Part shown: in pieces, positions 1 through 11,020 of the stretch
Numbering within the stretch: the stretch's first letter is position 1
Layout of the letters: each line of letters starts with the position of its first letter
Assembly (NCBI GenBank): GCA_024114885.1
Contig: CP099418.1
Span: 5,580,001 to 5,644,000 of the forward strand
Origin: Septoria linicola
Taxonomy: Eukaryota; Ascomycota; Dothideomycetes; Mycosphaerellales; Mycosphaerellaceae
DNA length: 64,000 bases
Reading direction: 5' to 3'
The notes under the pieces: generated by a model
What the model saw: the letters and a program-made list of their open reading frames with translations, nothing else
Told to the model about the DNA's origin: nothing
Database searches by the model: none
Program-made: the position numbers and the translations under genes

Positions 1-43
1 GCATTGGTGATCAGGCCAAGTTGAATGTTCTGAGCGCTGCGGC

Positions 44-328
44 TTATGTCGAGACGAGTAACGTTAGTGTTGATCTTCTGCGACGTGGTCCTGTGGCTTT
101 GCTGGTGCAGGAGAGGAGAAAATCAACAACGCCATTGTCGCAAGGTGCTCGCAGATCAAGCCTTCCCAGGCCCAATGTCCAGAAGGGCGCAACACCACCG
201 GCCTTGACGTGGGCGATGTAGCCGACTGCTTTGGATACTCCTTCTCGAGTGATGAACTTCTTGTGGTGCTCGATGAGCTTTTGCGGTGACAGATCGTAGG
301 GGAAATTGGCAAAAGTAATGTAACTCAC
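44..328 (-). CDS. Doubtful small hypothetical ORF
   Basis: This is an open frame of 94 codons near the left edge. The first part, including the stretch VGYIAHVKAGGVAPFW, looks protein-like, but the C-terminal third is arginine-rich and may be read-through of an intron. An ATG at about 383-385 on the same strand could start an upstream exon, although no convincing splice pair joins the two. I do not recognise the family and see no signal peptide or membrane segment. The gene may continue outside the window or not be real. Confidence 0.2.
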   Translation of the reverse strand: MSYITFANFPYDLSPQKLIEHHKKFITREGVSKAVGYIAHVKAGGVAPFWTLGLGRLDLRAPCDNGVVDFLLSCTSKATGPRRRRSTLTLLVST

Positions 329-665
329 TGCTTGATCATTGACTGTGAGTAGCTAGTACAGCGGGATCTCTTCTGCGGCGGCCATGTTGAGCGGCTTGGA
401 GGTAGCGCCGTCGTTGTCAATTGATCGGAGGTGGTGTGGTGAGCGACAAGATGAGGCAGCGACTGTACGCGTATGGAGTGGAGCTTTTCAAGAAAATGCG
501 ATTAATGCATGAGCCTGTTGCAGTCCTGGCTCACCTAACGTAAAAGATGTTCATGAATGCTATATCTAGCTTTGCATCAATCCTCTTGACGCCTTCCTGC
601 CATGCTCGCCATCTATGCTGTACAAAGCCCTGTGATGATATATTGACTCTACTGTGTACACTCGC

Positions 666-3600
666 TCATCTCGTCTCCACCAACAAGAAATGTATCGCTG
701 CATATCCGAGCACCAAGAATACTCCACAGAAGACCGATAAGCCGACCACATCGCTCCAGAGAGCAAGCACGTCGAAGCCGAAGCTTGATAGAATGGCCGA
801 GCCTGGGACTTCGATGTTGAGACCGTATTTCTTGTCGACGAGGGAGAGGTAGCGGACTTCGTTGACGATGAGGCCTTCGAAGCCGAAGTGGAAGATTGAT
901 AGCTAAGACGGGAGATCAGTAACAACACTGAGAAAAGAAGAGGGGAAGTGAAACTTACAGACTGCAACCACAAAAGTGGCCGAGGAATGGTCTCTTGGTT
1001 TAGCAGGAAGCCTCCAAACAGCAGACTAAACAGCATGACGAGAACACCGAAAAGATTGGCAACACCCTGGTTGCGAACACATATGCCAATGGTGAGACAG
1101 ATCATTGCCGCTGCCAAGTTGAATAGCACAATGAAGAGCATGAACTTCAGGAACTCACCCCAGCTTGGAATAAGACCGGTCATGGGGTATACTATGCAGC
1201 CCATGATGATCGGTGGGATGAGACGCAGAGGCACGATATCGAAGACCACCTTGGAGAGGTAGTATGCAAGAGGACTGTAGTAGCCCTTTGATCTCTCTCG
1301 CAGGAAAAGTAGGCGCTCGGGAGCAAAGACGGTCAGCGAAGTCAACGTGCTGAAGCCGAACAAAGCCAACAGGAAGAAGAAGAATCCGAGTCTGTTCTGG
1401 AAACCTTTCAAGTCGTCTGTGAGGCCATAGAATAGGAAGCCCAGAAAAACTGCTAGCACGATGGCGATAGCATAGTGCGTGAGCATGAGCATTGGATTGC
1501 GATAGAGATTGCGCCAGGTTCGACGGGACAAGATGAGGAATTGTGTCGTGATCCATGGCTTGCGGTATCCTCTAAAGCTGTTGCTGCTTGCAGCGCCATT
1601 GGGAGATTGGCGACCATTGCCATTGCTGTGCCCAGCACCAGAAATGGCGTTCTGTAGATCGCTTCGCAATTCAGATGCGACATCCGATTGCTGGTACGAA
1701 GAAACGAGGAAGTCAAGATTGGTTCCAGTGGCGCCTTCTACAGGAGGTGGCAGATTGTGAGGATCGTCCAAAACCTGGGGAGGTGGCGCGCCTTGCTGCT
1801 TTGACAGTTTGAGCCACTGCTGTCGAGTGCTTTCGTGGTCGCCAAATGTGCTGTCCCCTTCGCTCTGAATGCTGTGTGAGCTTGCAGGTACCTCTGTACT
1901 CTTTCGCGAGAAGAGTTGTCGTTCTTGCTGCTGACGGATGCTAAGGCTCCTCTTGCCTCTGGGCCGTACCACAGCATCATCGCCTGCAACCGAATCGCCC
2001 ACGCTGACGTTGCTGACACTGGGAATACTCTTCACAGCCCTGGTAGAGCTCGCTCGAGTGGTCCTGCCATCGATCTCAGGCTGATAATCATCCTCTTTCA
2101 GATGGTCTGAATCGTGTCCTGCGCTTGCGTGCATCGTCAGATCCACCAAGTAATCAGCTATGTTGAACCCAGCTGGGCAAGAGTAGCCTATGCTATCGAA
2201 ATAGCTCTGGCAGTCTCTAAATGGTCCACTGTACACGGTGCGTCCATGTGACAGCAGAATGAGCTGATCGAACAGAGCGACAATGTTTGAGCGTGGCTGA
2301 TGAATCGTGAAGACTACTGTTCTGTTGTAGCTCTTGACCAGTGTGACAAGACATTCCACAACATTGAAGGCATTGAAGGCATCCAGACCAGATGTAGGCT
2401 CATCCAGGAAGAGGATGCTTGGACTGGTCACCAACTCACACGCGATACCCACTCGACGCTTCTCACCACCAGAGATACCACGTCCGCTCTCCTCAGAACC
2501 AATGATCTGACTTCTGATGTGGAAGATGCCCAGTTGTCGTTCAACATCCTCAACTTTCTGTTCTTTCGCAGCTCGACTCATTTCCTTCGGCAACCGAAGC
2601 AGAGCAGAATCCAGAATCGTCTCGTGAACAGTCAACGTTGGCAGTAGAGTGTCCTCTTGGTCCACAAACCCTATCACATTTCTGAAGTCGTCATCAGGGA
2701 TCTTTTCTCCATTGAGGTAGAAGTCGCCGGTGGCGAGACCCCGCTTCTTCTTGCGAGCCAATATGTCCAGGAAAGAAGTCTTGCCAGCACCAGAGGCTCC
2801 CATGATAGCGAGCAATTCACCAGGATGCACAGCACCGCAGACGTTTGTCAGAACTTGCTTGCCTTTGATATTGTAGGCAACATTCTCGAAAAACAAAGAC
2901 GCCGGTTTGTGGTCTGCCAGCAGTCTTGCGTTCTCCTCCTCCTCGTCTTCCGAGAGATGAATGTAACCCCACTTATTCGTGCTTCTCCTGTTCATGAAGT
3001 AGATGAGAAGAATGACAGCAACCACGAAAAGTGCGACACCAGAGATCACACCTGCAATGAGAGGTGTGTTGATCGTCTTGATCGGTCGTGTGTAGCCTGG
3101 CACTTCGTTCTTGTACAAGCACTCGCCACTGTGACACTTGAGCATGATGCTCGGATCACCGAAGACACTCGAGATGAGGCCGTTCATGGCAGGCTCGGTG
3201 AAAGTGCTGCCATCATCCTTCCCTCCCACGGTGCTGACAGAAGTGAAGCCTGCCGGTCCTTTGATCTCTTGATCGAGGAAATCGCCAATGTCAATGCTGT
3301 CTGCCTCACCACACAGCATGCGACCTGGAATGCACGAGCACTTGATGTGCTCGCAGTGGTAGCTCGTGGTGTTCTTGGTATCGGTGGCCTTGAGGTCCCA
3401 GCTACAGGTATCGAGCGCGCAATAGAAGCTCTCCCTCTGATCGACCCAGAACTGGAAGTTGCACTCTGCTCTTTCGGCATTGCAGCTGAATGTGGCCTGC
3501 GGCTTCTTGTCCTTGAGTGTATCCAAGATCTTGCGGTTCGTGATGTCGCACATCTGGTAGTTCTCCTTCTGCACGAGACCTTCGCGATAGCAGATGCCGT

Positions 3601-4027
3601 CTTTGCCTTCGGGCATCATTGCATTACAAGCCTCATTAGTTGCGCACACGTTGCAGTTGATGCCCTCCCACCCGTCTTTGCATTGACACCGATCACCTTC
3701 TCGTGGTAGTCGGTCCTTGCCATCTGCAAGCGAGCCACACAGCGGTTGGCTGCAGTCCTCGCCACCAAAACCCGAAGGACACGAACACTTGCCGCTGCTC
3801 TTGGTGCAATTGCCATACTGCATGCACTTGAAGTCGTCCAGGTTGCAATTGAAGCATGGCGGACAGTCTTCGGGCCGCTTATCTCGGGCGAAGAGCTGGA
3901 ACGGATCGTTTCGCGCCAGCAGGTCGTCGTTGGTCGTGTAGAACTGATTGGTGCTGAAGGCAGCAGTGGCGGTCCATGGGAGTGTCAACAGCGTCACGAT
4001 GGACGCAGCGCATACTGAACGCCACAT
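666..4027 (-). CDS. ADP1: Adp1-like ABC transporter (ABCG half-transporter) with cysteine-rich luminal domain
   Basis: The coding region is 959-4027 joined to 666-902, giving 1101 residues. The 56-bp intron (903-958) starts GTAAGT and ends TTAG; reading through it gives a spurious C terminus. The protein has a signal peptide (about residues 1-22), an EGF-like cysteine-rich region (about 45-240), a first membrane segment near 325-347, and then a nucleotide-binding domain with Walker A GASGAGKTS, signature SGGEKRRVG and Walker B/D-loop LFLDEPTSGLD. A serine-rich linker leads to a C-terminal ABC2-type membrane domain. This order matches yeast Adp1, an ABCG-family protein whose substrate is unknown. 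After splicing the last segment ends in a hydrophobic helix and LLVETR, as expected for a membrane domain. The gene is convergent with nothing close by and is likely single copy. Confidence 0.87.
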
Positions 4028-4638
4028 GTCGAGGATCGTAGGAGGAAGTCGATCGCCGAGGACAAGATGTTGTAGAGCCGGAGCGGCAGTTCGATATGGT
4101 TATCGCATTAGTGGTGATACAATTGCTCAAATCTCACAGTCGATTGTCGTGGACCGTGATAGAGAGATGGTGAAGCTACTCTTACAGCTGTCGCCTACAA
4201 TCATCAAAAGCATGCACGCGGCGGGCGTGGTAGCTGACCCAATCGAGTGTTTAGCCGCCTTCTCGGCTTCTAGAACACCCTTGTCAGAAACCCGCACATG
4301 ATGATCTCAGCACTTGTCTGCGTCGTCGATACTCGTGCATGCCGCATTCAATTGTTGTCCATCAAATAGTGATATGTAGCTGCCAGATCCATAGCTACAC
4401 TAAGCACATGCTCCTACGCTTGAGTCGTAGTGATGATCTCATGCCGTCCTTGGACATGCCCGGCGGAGTGGAGCTGGCCTGCATACCGAGCCTAGAAGGG
4501 CTCAAGGTAAAATGATCTTCCTGCCCGCAGGGCGTGCTTGTCCAATGTCACTTGATGCTATACTGTTTCGACATTTATTCTCATAGCAGATCTGATCTCG
4601 ATAGTCTCAATCTAGCAAGATTTAGACACGTACTCAGC
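4028..4638. other. Intergenic region between divergent genes
   Basis: The region separates the ABC transporter (-) from the aminotransferase (+) and must hold both promoters. I see no ORF with protein-like composition, no tRNA-like fold and no repeat. Confidence 0.5.
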
Positions 4639-5903
4639 ATGGCACCTCCAGTACCATTTGCCGTCGAGCAGGTCGGTAACCCGCGTTACTTCGCATCGAA
4701 CACATGCTGATGCAGTCATAGTGGATGGACGAATACGAGACAAAATGCAAGTTCAATATCGCCGAGACATGTTGCCACAGCATATCGATCAACGAGCTGG
4801 TCGAGCTATCTGAGAACAAGAACATCAAGCCTGCCGACCTCATCGACCTCGCAGATCCACAAACCTATGGCGAGATCCGTGGCAGCACCGCACTACGAGA
4901 GAATCTGTCCCGACTATATTCTGGCAAAGTCGGAACACCTCTAACTCCCGAGGGAGTTCTCATCACCCCAGGCGCCATTGCAGCGAACCACCTCGTCCTC
5001 TACTCACTCCTCAGCCCCGGCGACCACGTCATCTGCCACTACCCAACATACCAACAACTCTACTCCATCCCCGAGTCCCTCGGCGCAGAAGTCTCCCTGT
5101 GGAAATCCGACCCATCCAACAAATGGCTCCCCGACTTCGAAGACCTCAAATCCCTCATCAAAGACAACACCAAACTCATCATCATCAACAACCCACAAAA
5201 CCCCACTGGCCAGATCCTCCCCAAATCCCTCCTACACAAAATGATCGAGTTCGTCCAACCCAAAGACATCACCATCATGGCCGACGAAGTCTACCGTCCC
5301 ATCTTCCACGGCATCGCGCCCATGGACCCGGAATTCCCTCCTTCCCTCCTCTCCCTCGGATACAAGAACACTGTCGTCACAGGCAGCATGTCCAAAGCCT
5401 ACTCCCTCGCTGGTCTCCGTGTCGGCTGGATCGCGAGCAGGAATCCAGAGCTCATCGAGAAGTTCGCGAGCACGAGGGATTATACTACGATTAGTGTGTC
5501 GAAGATCGATCAAGCGATCGCTGCGTTCGCCTTAGGCCCGGATACGATCCATGCGTTGCTAGGGAGGAACATCCCACTCGCGAAAGCGAATGTGGAGATT
5601 TTGGAGAAGTGGATTGTTAAGCATGATGAGTTTGCGTCGTGGACGAAGCCTGTGGCGGGGACGACGGCGTTTGTCAAGTTTGAGCGGGATGGGAAGAGGA
5701 TTGATAGTAAGAAATTTTGTCGGGATGTGCAGGAGAAGACGGGCGTGATGCTGTTGCCGGGGGATGTGGGTTTTGGGGTGGAGGAGTTCAAGGGGTATGT
5801 GCGGTTTGGGTTTGTGTGTGAGACGAAGGTGTTGAAGGAGGGGTTGGATGCGTTGAGGGTGTATATGCGGAAGGAGTTCGATGATGTGCCGTTGTGTGAG
5901 TAG
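4639..5903 (+). CDS. PLP-dependent class I/II aminotransferase
   Basis: The coding region is probably 4639-4671 joined to 4722-5903 (404 residues). The first exon supplies MAPPVPFAVEQ, and a 50-bp intron ending CATAG leads to WMDEY, which reads naturally; its GTCGGT donor is weak, so the short start at 4725 remains possible. The fold type I signature is complete: NNPQNPTG in the cofactor-binding region, DEVYR with the conserved Asp and Tyr, and the Schiff-base lysine in TGSMSKAYSLAGLRVGW. It should transfer amino groups or act as a related C-S or C-C lyase in the cytosol; the substrate cannot be read from the sequence. Base composition is odd: the middle of the gene is very C-rich at third positions and the end is very G-rich (see findings). 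Confidence 0.85.
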
Positions 5904-6116
5904 AGTAGAGTTGAGTTGGTTTTGGTTGTTGTACAGAAGCAGAAGAACAGACTCTTCGCGTATGAAAACCCGACACGCTTGTGGTCGGCCAGACGTCCTG
6001 CTGCTAGTCCACCGTCTCCCACATCGATAGCATTTGCGTCGTGTGATAGCACGATCTGTTCCCAGTGCCACCCCGTGTCGGCCTGAAGCTCAAACACTCC
6101 TTCCGCCGCAGCACCT

Positions 6117-6797
6117 CTAAGAAAGCGAGCTAATCGGCATCTGCATGTTGGTCTGAGTTGCCAACACCCCATCCTGAGCCTGCGTCTTGGTGAGAGTGAC
6201 GTTTGATCGTCCATGCGCCACTGCACTGTCGTACGGCGGAGCTCCGAGACCTATATTCGGAAGGATGTATCAGCTATCGTCTCATGTCTACAGTCGAGGT
6301 TTCATGACTCGACATCAATGACACGTGACGTGACATGATTTGACTTACACTCGTCTTGGTACCAGCGAGCGACTTGGAGGATCTGGCCGTCGTACTTGAA
6401 CTGCACGTCATCGTTGGCGCAGAGGTGGTAGCCATCGTCGGCGAGGGTGGCGTTGGAGCCGCCGAGGATATAGTAGGAGCAGTTGGTCTTGAGCTCGAGT
6501 CCGGGGTTGATGTCTTCGAATTGAAAGGCGCTTCACTTGAAGTCAGTCTGATTGGATATTGCTCGAGTTGTTCATGGCTTCTTACAAGTAGCTGATGCTG
6601 TCGACGCGTGGAGCAGCTTGGAAGGTCCTCAGGTTGGTGATGGACCATGGGCTGTCCTCGATAAGGGCGTCGCAGTTGCCAGTGGTGCCGTTGGTCAGAT
6701 GAATGGCCATACGGCGGGTGGCGGCCATCTTGTTCTGGAGTGGTGCGCGGATCGCGAAGGCGAGCTGCGCAAGGGCGAATGCTGCGATGAGAAGCAT
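6117..6797 (-). CDS. Small secreted protein with four cysteines
   Basis: Three exons, 6586-6797, 6349-6530 and 6117-6250, give 175 residues. The introns are 55 bp (GTAAGA..AAG) and 98 bp (GTAAGT..TAG), and the exons join in frame. The N terminus MLLIAAFALAQLAFA is a clear signal peptide. The mature part has four cysteines (in NCDAL, NCSYY, HLCAN and DECLG) and several N-glycosylation sequons such as NGT, NCS, NAT and NVT. No family is recognised; size and cysteine content fit a fungal secreted protein of the effector-candidate type, but nothing shows what it does. Unspliced reading gives only fragments, so it is easily missed by ORF calling. The exon joins rest on splice signals and frame alone. 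Confidence 0.65.
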
Positions 6798-7557
6798 CTT
6801 GATCCGAGGGTTGGGCTATGGTCTATCGGTTTGGTGTTGTGTCTGTGTGCTGAGAAGCAATGTCGGTGAGTTGCCTGTGAGCAGATAGGAAAGAGGACAG
6901 TCAAGCTGCTTTATGCATCAAGTGGTGATCTGCGGAGGCGAGGCGGTTGACTAGTGACTGTGCGTGTGAAACGTCGGATATCTCTTGGCTGGCTTCGGCT
7001 GCTTCAACTGAGGCAGGCACGACACTGCAACAACACCGCGCACGCTTCACTATCTTACCAACTACCGACGAGATCGACGGTTGGTTTCATGCCGTACTGC
7101 AGGTCATGATGACCATTGCTTCGACACTATTTCGCGACACTCTGCGCACGTGTCTGGCCAGGATGTCAACCCGCTGCTCAGGACTGGTGCTTACACCGGA
7201 CGTTGCACCGCCGATAGCCATTGAGGCAAGGCACAGCAGGGCACTCGACAAGTCTGTGATAATGGTAAGCTTTTGAGAATGATACTGTGGCACGGTTAAT
7301 GGCACTCTTGGAGCAAACTTTGTGCTATGCGAGCATATCGACCACCACAGCCAGGCGCAATGACCCGAAACAGCAGGAATTGAACAAAGTACAAGAAAGA
7401 GCTCTTACAGTCCGGCGCCAGGCCACCAGAGCATAAAACCTTCCACAACGCGTGTTACTCACACAATGGCCACACCGCACCGGATACTGAATAAGCACGC
7501 CTCAGAATTGGGCGCAACTCGCCCAGAACACCGCTCGGCTCTGCAATGACGTTCGGA
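6798..7557. other. Intergenic region, no supported gene
   Basis: This stretch lies upstream of the secreted protein and downstream of the sulfurtransferase stop. ORFs on both strands are short and lack protein-like composition. I see no RNA gene or repeat. Confidence 0.45.
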
Positions 7558-8577
7558 TCAATTCTCTTCTTTGATGATGAGATTGTCACTCGGCTTCACT
7601 CTTTGTGCCCACTCGGTCCAGGACCCATCGTAAATCCTTCGACTGCCATCATCATATCCGGCCTCGATGAGAGCCGCATCAATCACCGTGGCAGTAACAC
7701 CAGTCCCGCAGCTGGAGATGATTGGCTTGCTTGGATCCACACCCTTCTGCTCAAACACTTTGCGTAGCTGCTCGGCTGGGAGGAAAGCCTTGGTCTTTGG
7801 GTCTAGTAACGAGGGAACCGGGACAGACAAACTGCCCGGCATGTGCCCAGATGATAATCCAGGCCTAGGCTCCGGATCGGTGCCCTTCCATCGCCCTTCC
7901 GATCGAGCGTCAAGTATTTGGACATCTTCGTGACCTTCTTTGTTGTGATCAGCGGCGATCTCCTTGACCTCTTCGAATGCAGCCACTTTGCTCTTGTCCA
8001 GCTCAGGTAGAGGATACTCTGTCTTGTCGAACTGCTGCTGCTCACCCTCTTCTGTTGGGTAGCCTTGTTCCACCCACAGCTTGAAGTTGTTAAGGATGTG
8101 GACATTGGGGTGTCCAAATATCTTGAAGGTCCACGCTACACGAGGAGCCGAAAATATACCCTGCTCTGCAGTATCGTACACCACAACAGTATCGTCTCGT
8201 CTGATACCAAGCCCGCTGATGGCATCTTTGAATACCTCCGGGCTTGGGAGCATGTGAGGATATGGTGATGAGGTGTCTGCAATCTTGTCCAGATCAAAGA
8301 ATCGGGCTTTGCGGATGTGCGCTTTCTTGAAGACTTGCTGCCCTGTCCTCTTTTCTGGGTCGTTCGGCAGGAACCACGAACCGCATACTGGAATCGTCCT
8401 AGGATCGGTCGACACACGAGATGGTGAGCTCTTCTTCAGTGCCTCGCTCAGCTCTGCTGGCGTAACTAGGTACGAGTTGAACGTATGCTGTGATCGGGTC
8501 ATGGCGGGTAGTGAGAAGGAGGATCGAGACAGTTTGTTGGCGATGATAGGACGACGAAGCAGGATAGTCGCTGCCAT
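7558..8577 (-). CDS. TUM1: Thiosulfate/3-mercaptopyruvate sulfurtransferase, Tum1-like
   Basis: A single-exon ORF of 339 residues contains two rhodanese domains. The N-terminal, non-catalytic one (about 35-175) has the motif VVVYDTAEQGIFSAPRVAW, and the catalytic one (about 190-330) ends in SSCGTGVTATV, in which the cysteine carries the persulfide. The loop CGTGVT is typical of mercaptopyruvate-type enzymes. In fungi this family passes sulfur to the Uba4/Urm1 system for tRNA thiolation. The basic N terminus (ATILLRRPIIANK) before a second methionine could be a mitochondrial presequence, so two start sites with different targeting are possible. The gene is head-to-head with APC11. Confidence 0.9.
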   Translation of the reverse strand: MAATILLRRPIIANKLSRSSFSLPAMTRSQHTFNSYLVTPAELSEALKKSSPSRVSTDPRTIPVCGSWFLPNDPEKRTGQQVFKKAHIRKARFFDLDKIADTSSPYPHMLPSPEVFKDAISGLGIRRDDTVVVYDTAEQGIFSAPRVAWTFKIFGHPNVHILNNFKLWVEQGYPTEEGEQQQFDKTEYPLPELDKSKVAAFEEVKEIAADHNKEGHEDVQILDARSEGRWKGTDPEPRPGLSSGHMPGSLSVPVPSLLDPKTKAFLPAEQLRKVFEQKGVDPSKPIISSCGTGVTATVIDAALIEAGYDDGSRRIYDGSWTEWAQRVKPSDNLIIKEEN

Positions 8578-9004
8578 GCTGAAGACTTTCCTGAACCTCT
8601 CAACGCTTTGTGGGCTTCAGACTATTGCCATTGTTGAGTCGCCGAACTGGCGCCAGTCTAGAGGTGGAGAAGGGAGGAGTCGTTGCAAGCTCCCTTGCGC
8701 CTGTATCCTGTACAGAACAATACCGCTTCTGGAGCTACCAGCATCGCGTGCTTCTGGGAGCTCTGTCTCACCAAGCTCGGACCCTTGCCGGTCTGCCGAA
8801 AGCCTGACACGTGCTCCGACGCGCCGCTAAAGATCTCGAAATCAACACTCAAGAGTCGACCAAAACATAAACCTCACTCGTTGCGAAAAAGCTCACTTCG
8901 ATTTGCGGCGTTGTTTGCGGCTACCACACTCTCACTCGCTCCTTCCTACATCAACGCAATCGGCATCACTCACTCCTGATCAACTTCTGCAACTCGCCAT
9001 CGCC
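8578..9004. promoter_or_regulatory. Shared divergent promoter region of TUM1-like and APC11
   Basis: The 427 bp between two outward-facing start codons must contain both promoters. The part next to APC11 is CT-rich, as is common before fungal starts. I identify no specific operator. Confidence 0.5.
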
Positions 9005-9431
9005 ATGAAGGTAAAGATCAATTCCTACAAGGCTGTCGCCGCCTGGAAGTGGGATTTACCAGAGGGTTCCGACAGGACCTGCGGCATCTGCAGGGTCGAC
9101 TTCGAAGGCACCTGCTCCAAGTGCAAGTACCCAGGCGATGACTGCCCCATCAGTAAGTGAACCACCTCGTTGCTCATCAACTGTTTCCCCGACTGACCAT
9201 CTCCTCCTCCTAGTGATTGGCGAGTGCAAGCACTGTTTCCACATGCACTGCGTCACCGACTGGCTCCAGGCCGAGTCGTCGCAGGGCCGCTGCCCAATGT
9301 GTCGCCAGCCATTCCGCGAGAAGGTCGCCGAGGTCAAGGAGGGCACTCCTCGCACTCCAGCTCCGCGTGAGCAGCCGCGCAACAACAGCACCTCGACTGC
9401 TGGCTCGAGCAGTTCAGGCGGCTCTGGTTGA
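9005..9431 (+). CDS. APC11: Anaphase-promoting complex subunit 11 (RING-H2)
   Basis: Two exons, 9005-9152 and 9214-9431, are separated by a 61-bp intron (GTAAGT..CTAG) and give 121 residues. The start MKVKINSYKAVAAWKWD is the conserved Apc11 N terminus. The RING-H2 ligands are visible in order: CGIC, CSKCKYPGDDC (the long Apc11-type loop), CKHCFHMHC and CPMC. Apc11 recruits the E2 enzyme and, with Apc2, forms the catalytic core of the cyclosome ubiquitin ligase in the nucleus. The family is usually about 85-100 residues; the extra length here is a Ser/Thr/Gly/Pro-rich C-terminal tail with no recognisable domain. Confidence 0.93.
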
Positions 9432-9964
9432 GCGATGCGATTCTGTTCGACGTCAACTTCAGTCCACCATCAGCTTGCAAGTGCTGGCATGATCCGTGGA
9501 CCTCGACTCGACACACCTCGCTTCTTCGCCTCACCAACTCGACTTCACTTTCAGCTCACCAGCGCTAGCATCATCGCCACACTGAGTAACTGAGCTTCTC
9601 CCCCTTGTACCACTCTCGACAGGTGAGTTCAACAATGCAGAAAACCACTGATCATCCTTCACTAACTTCAATCCAGAACGACGAACGACTAATGATGGAC
9701 GATTGTACGGACACCACTGTTTGAGATACCCCGAGCGCAGCACCAATGTATGACTGCTTGCTCATCTGCGACTTGCTTACCTTTGGCCGGAGACCAAATT
9801 GTCTAGAAACTACTGCGAACGACGCCGGGTGCGTGAAACATGTAGGATTATTCGGATGATTGGTATCGTCCCTGTACAATAGCGCAACAGAAAGAGAAAC
9901 ATAACACTTTGCACGATATTTCCTTCCATGTCGACGCCGCTAGTTGCACGTCTTGCTTACTGTC
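9432..9964. other. Region between convergent genes
   Basis: The stretch lies between the stops of APC11 (+) and the low-complexity gene (-) and probably holds both 3' untranslated regions. I see no gene or repeat here. Confidence 0.45.
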
Positions 9965-11020
9965 TCAGTCATACGGCGTTATCAGTCGCGTGTCGAACTT
10001 TCCACTCGGCGCTACCGTCTGCATACTCGTTGACGCCCCCACAACGACAGGATATCCTCTACTGCTCACCACACTCGACCATGTCTCTCCTCTCCTCCTC
10101 GTTCTCCCTCTTCTTTCCTCTCGAGGCACATACTGGTAACAGACACTGCCTCCTCGTCCACCACCGCCATTGCTCGACTGCACCGAAATTTGCGAGATCC
10201 AGTCTTCTGGGCCAAGGTCTTCATAAGCGACAGCTCCTTTCAATCCACCGCCGCCACCGTCTCCAGCGATTGGATGCCGCATCATCGGCCATTGATCTTG
10301 TTGCTGTTGCTGCTTCGATCTTCGACTGCTGCTGCTGCTGACTTTGGTAGAAGCTTTGCTGTACCTGCTAGCTGCAGTAGGCCCTCGAGCAGCCTGAGCC
10401 GGAAACGATTGGTAGCAGTCCTGCTGCTTCAGTCTGCTCTTTGGCTGATATGCCGATGCAGCAGCAGCAGCAGCAGCAGCTGGAGACCCAGACACAGAAG
10501 AAGCCGGAGGATCCGTGATCGCTCTCATCTCATTCCTCGGCCTCTTGACCGTCGAAGCCGAAGAAGCAGAAGAAGCGGCATATTGTGGCCTTCCGTCCTC
10601 CAACATTCCTTGTAAAGGAGGGTATATATATCTCCCACCTCTTCGACTTGCAGGATACTGACTACCATGACCCGATCTCCACTCATGACCATGACCATCA
10701 CCATCACCATCATCTTCCTCATCCTCATCGTCAAGCATCTCCACATACGGCCCATTACTCGTTCTCGGCAGAACAAACGATGAAGGATGAAAGTGAGGAG
10801 GTGTGGCAGTAGCAGCCATGTCGGCGAGTAAACGATCTATTCGGACATCTTCTGGAGGTTGACGCCAGAAGGATGTGCTGCATGAGTAGCGGTAGTGCGA
10901 GTTGTCTGGGAGGTGGCCGGAGCGGGAGAAGGATGTTGTTTGGAACATGATGTTCTTTTTTTGTTCTTTGCTGTAGAACTCCGCTCTGCTCTTCTTTGCC
11001 CTCCGACACGACTCGTGCAA
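9965..11020 (-). CDS. Hypothetical low-complexity protein
   Basis: This open frame has up to 351 codons. A methionine 24 codons in (start at 10948, MFQTTSFSR) is at least as likely, because the segment before it is basic and uninformative. The protein has an acidic DEDEEDDGDGDG stretch, a run of eight alanines, runs of glutamine, serine and glycine, and short simple repeats of CAG and GGN type in the DNA. The beginning (HYRYSCSTSFWRQPPEDVRIDRLLADM) and the end (FDTRLITPYD) are the only parts that look conserved. The ending is typical of a fungal intrinsically disordered protein. No function can be given. Confidence 0.55.
   Translation of the reverse strand: MHESCRRAKKSRAEFYSKEQKKNIMFQTTSFSRSGHLPDNSHYRYSCSTSFWRQPPEDVRIDRLLADMAATATPPHFHPSSFVLPRTSNGPYVEMLDDEDEEDDGDGDGHGHEWRSGHGSQYPASRRGGRYIYPPLQGMLEDGRPQYAASSASSASTVKRPRNEMRAITDPPASSVSGSPAAAAAAAASAYQPKSRLKQQDCYQSFPAQAARGPTAASRYSKASTKVSSSSSRRSKQQQQQDQWPMMRHPIAGDGGGGGLKGAVAYEDLGPEDWISQISVQSSNGGGGRGGSVCYQYVPREERRGRTRRRGETWSSVVSSRGYPVVVGASTSMQTVAPSGKFDTRLITPYD

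Noticed and set aside
566..665. Longer C terminus of the ABC transporter obtained by reading through to 566
   Set aside because: A 56-bp intron with GTAAGT and TTAG ends restores a hydrophobic, family-like end at 666; the read-through sequence is serine-rich nonsense.
2657..3709. 350-codon ORF on the plus strand
   Set aside because: It is antisense to the well-supported ABC transporter and shows no domain.
5510..6226. 238-codon ORF on the minus strand
   Set aside because: It is antisense to the aminotransferase end; openness follows from the skewed third positions there. Its upstream part overlaps exon 3 of the secreted protein in another frame.
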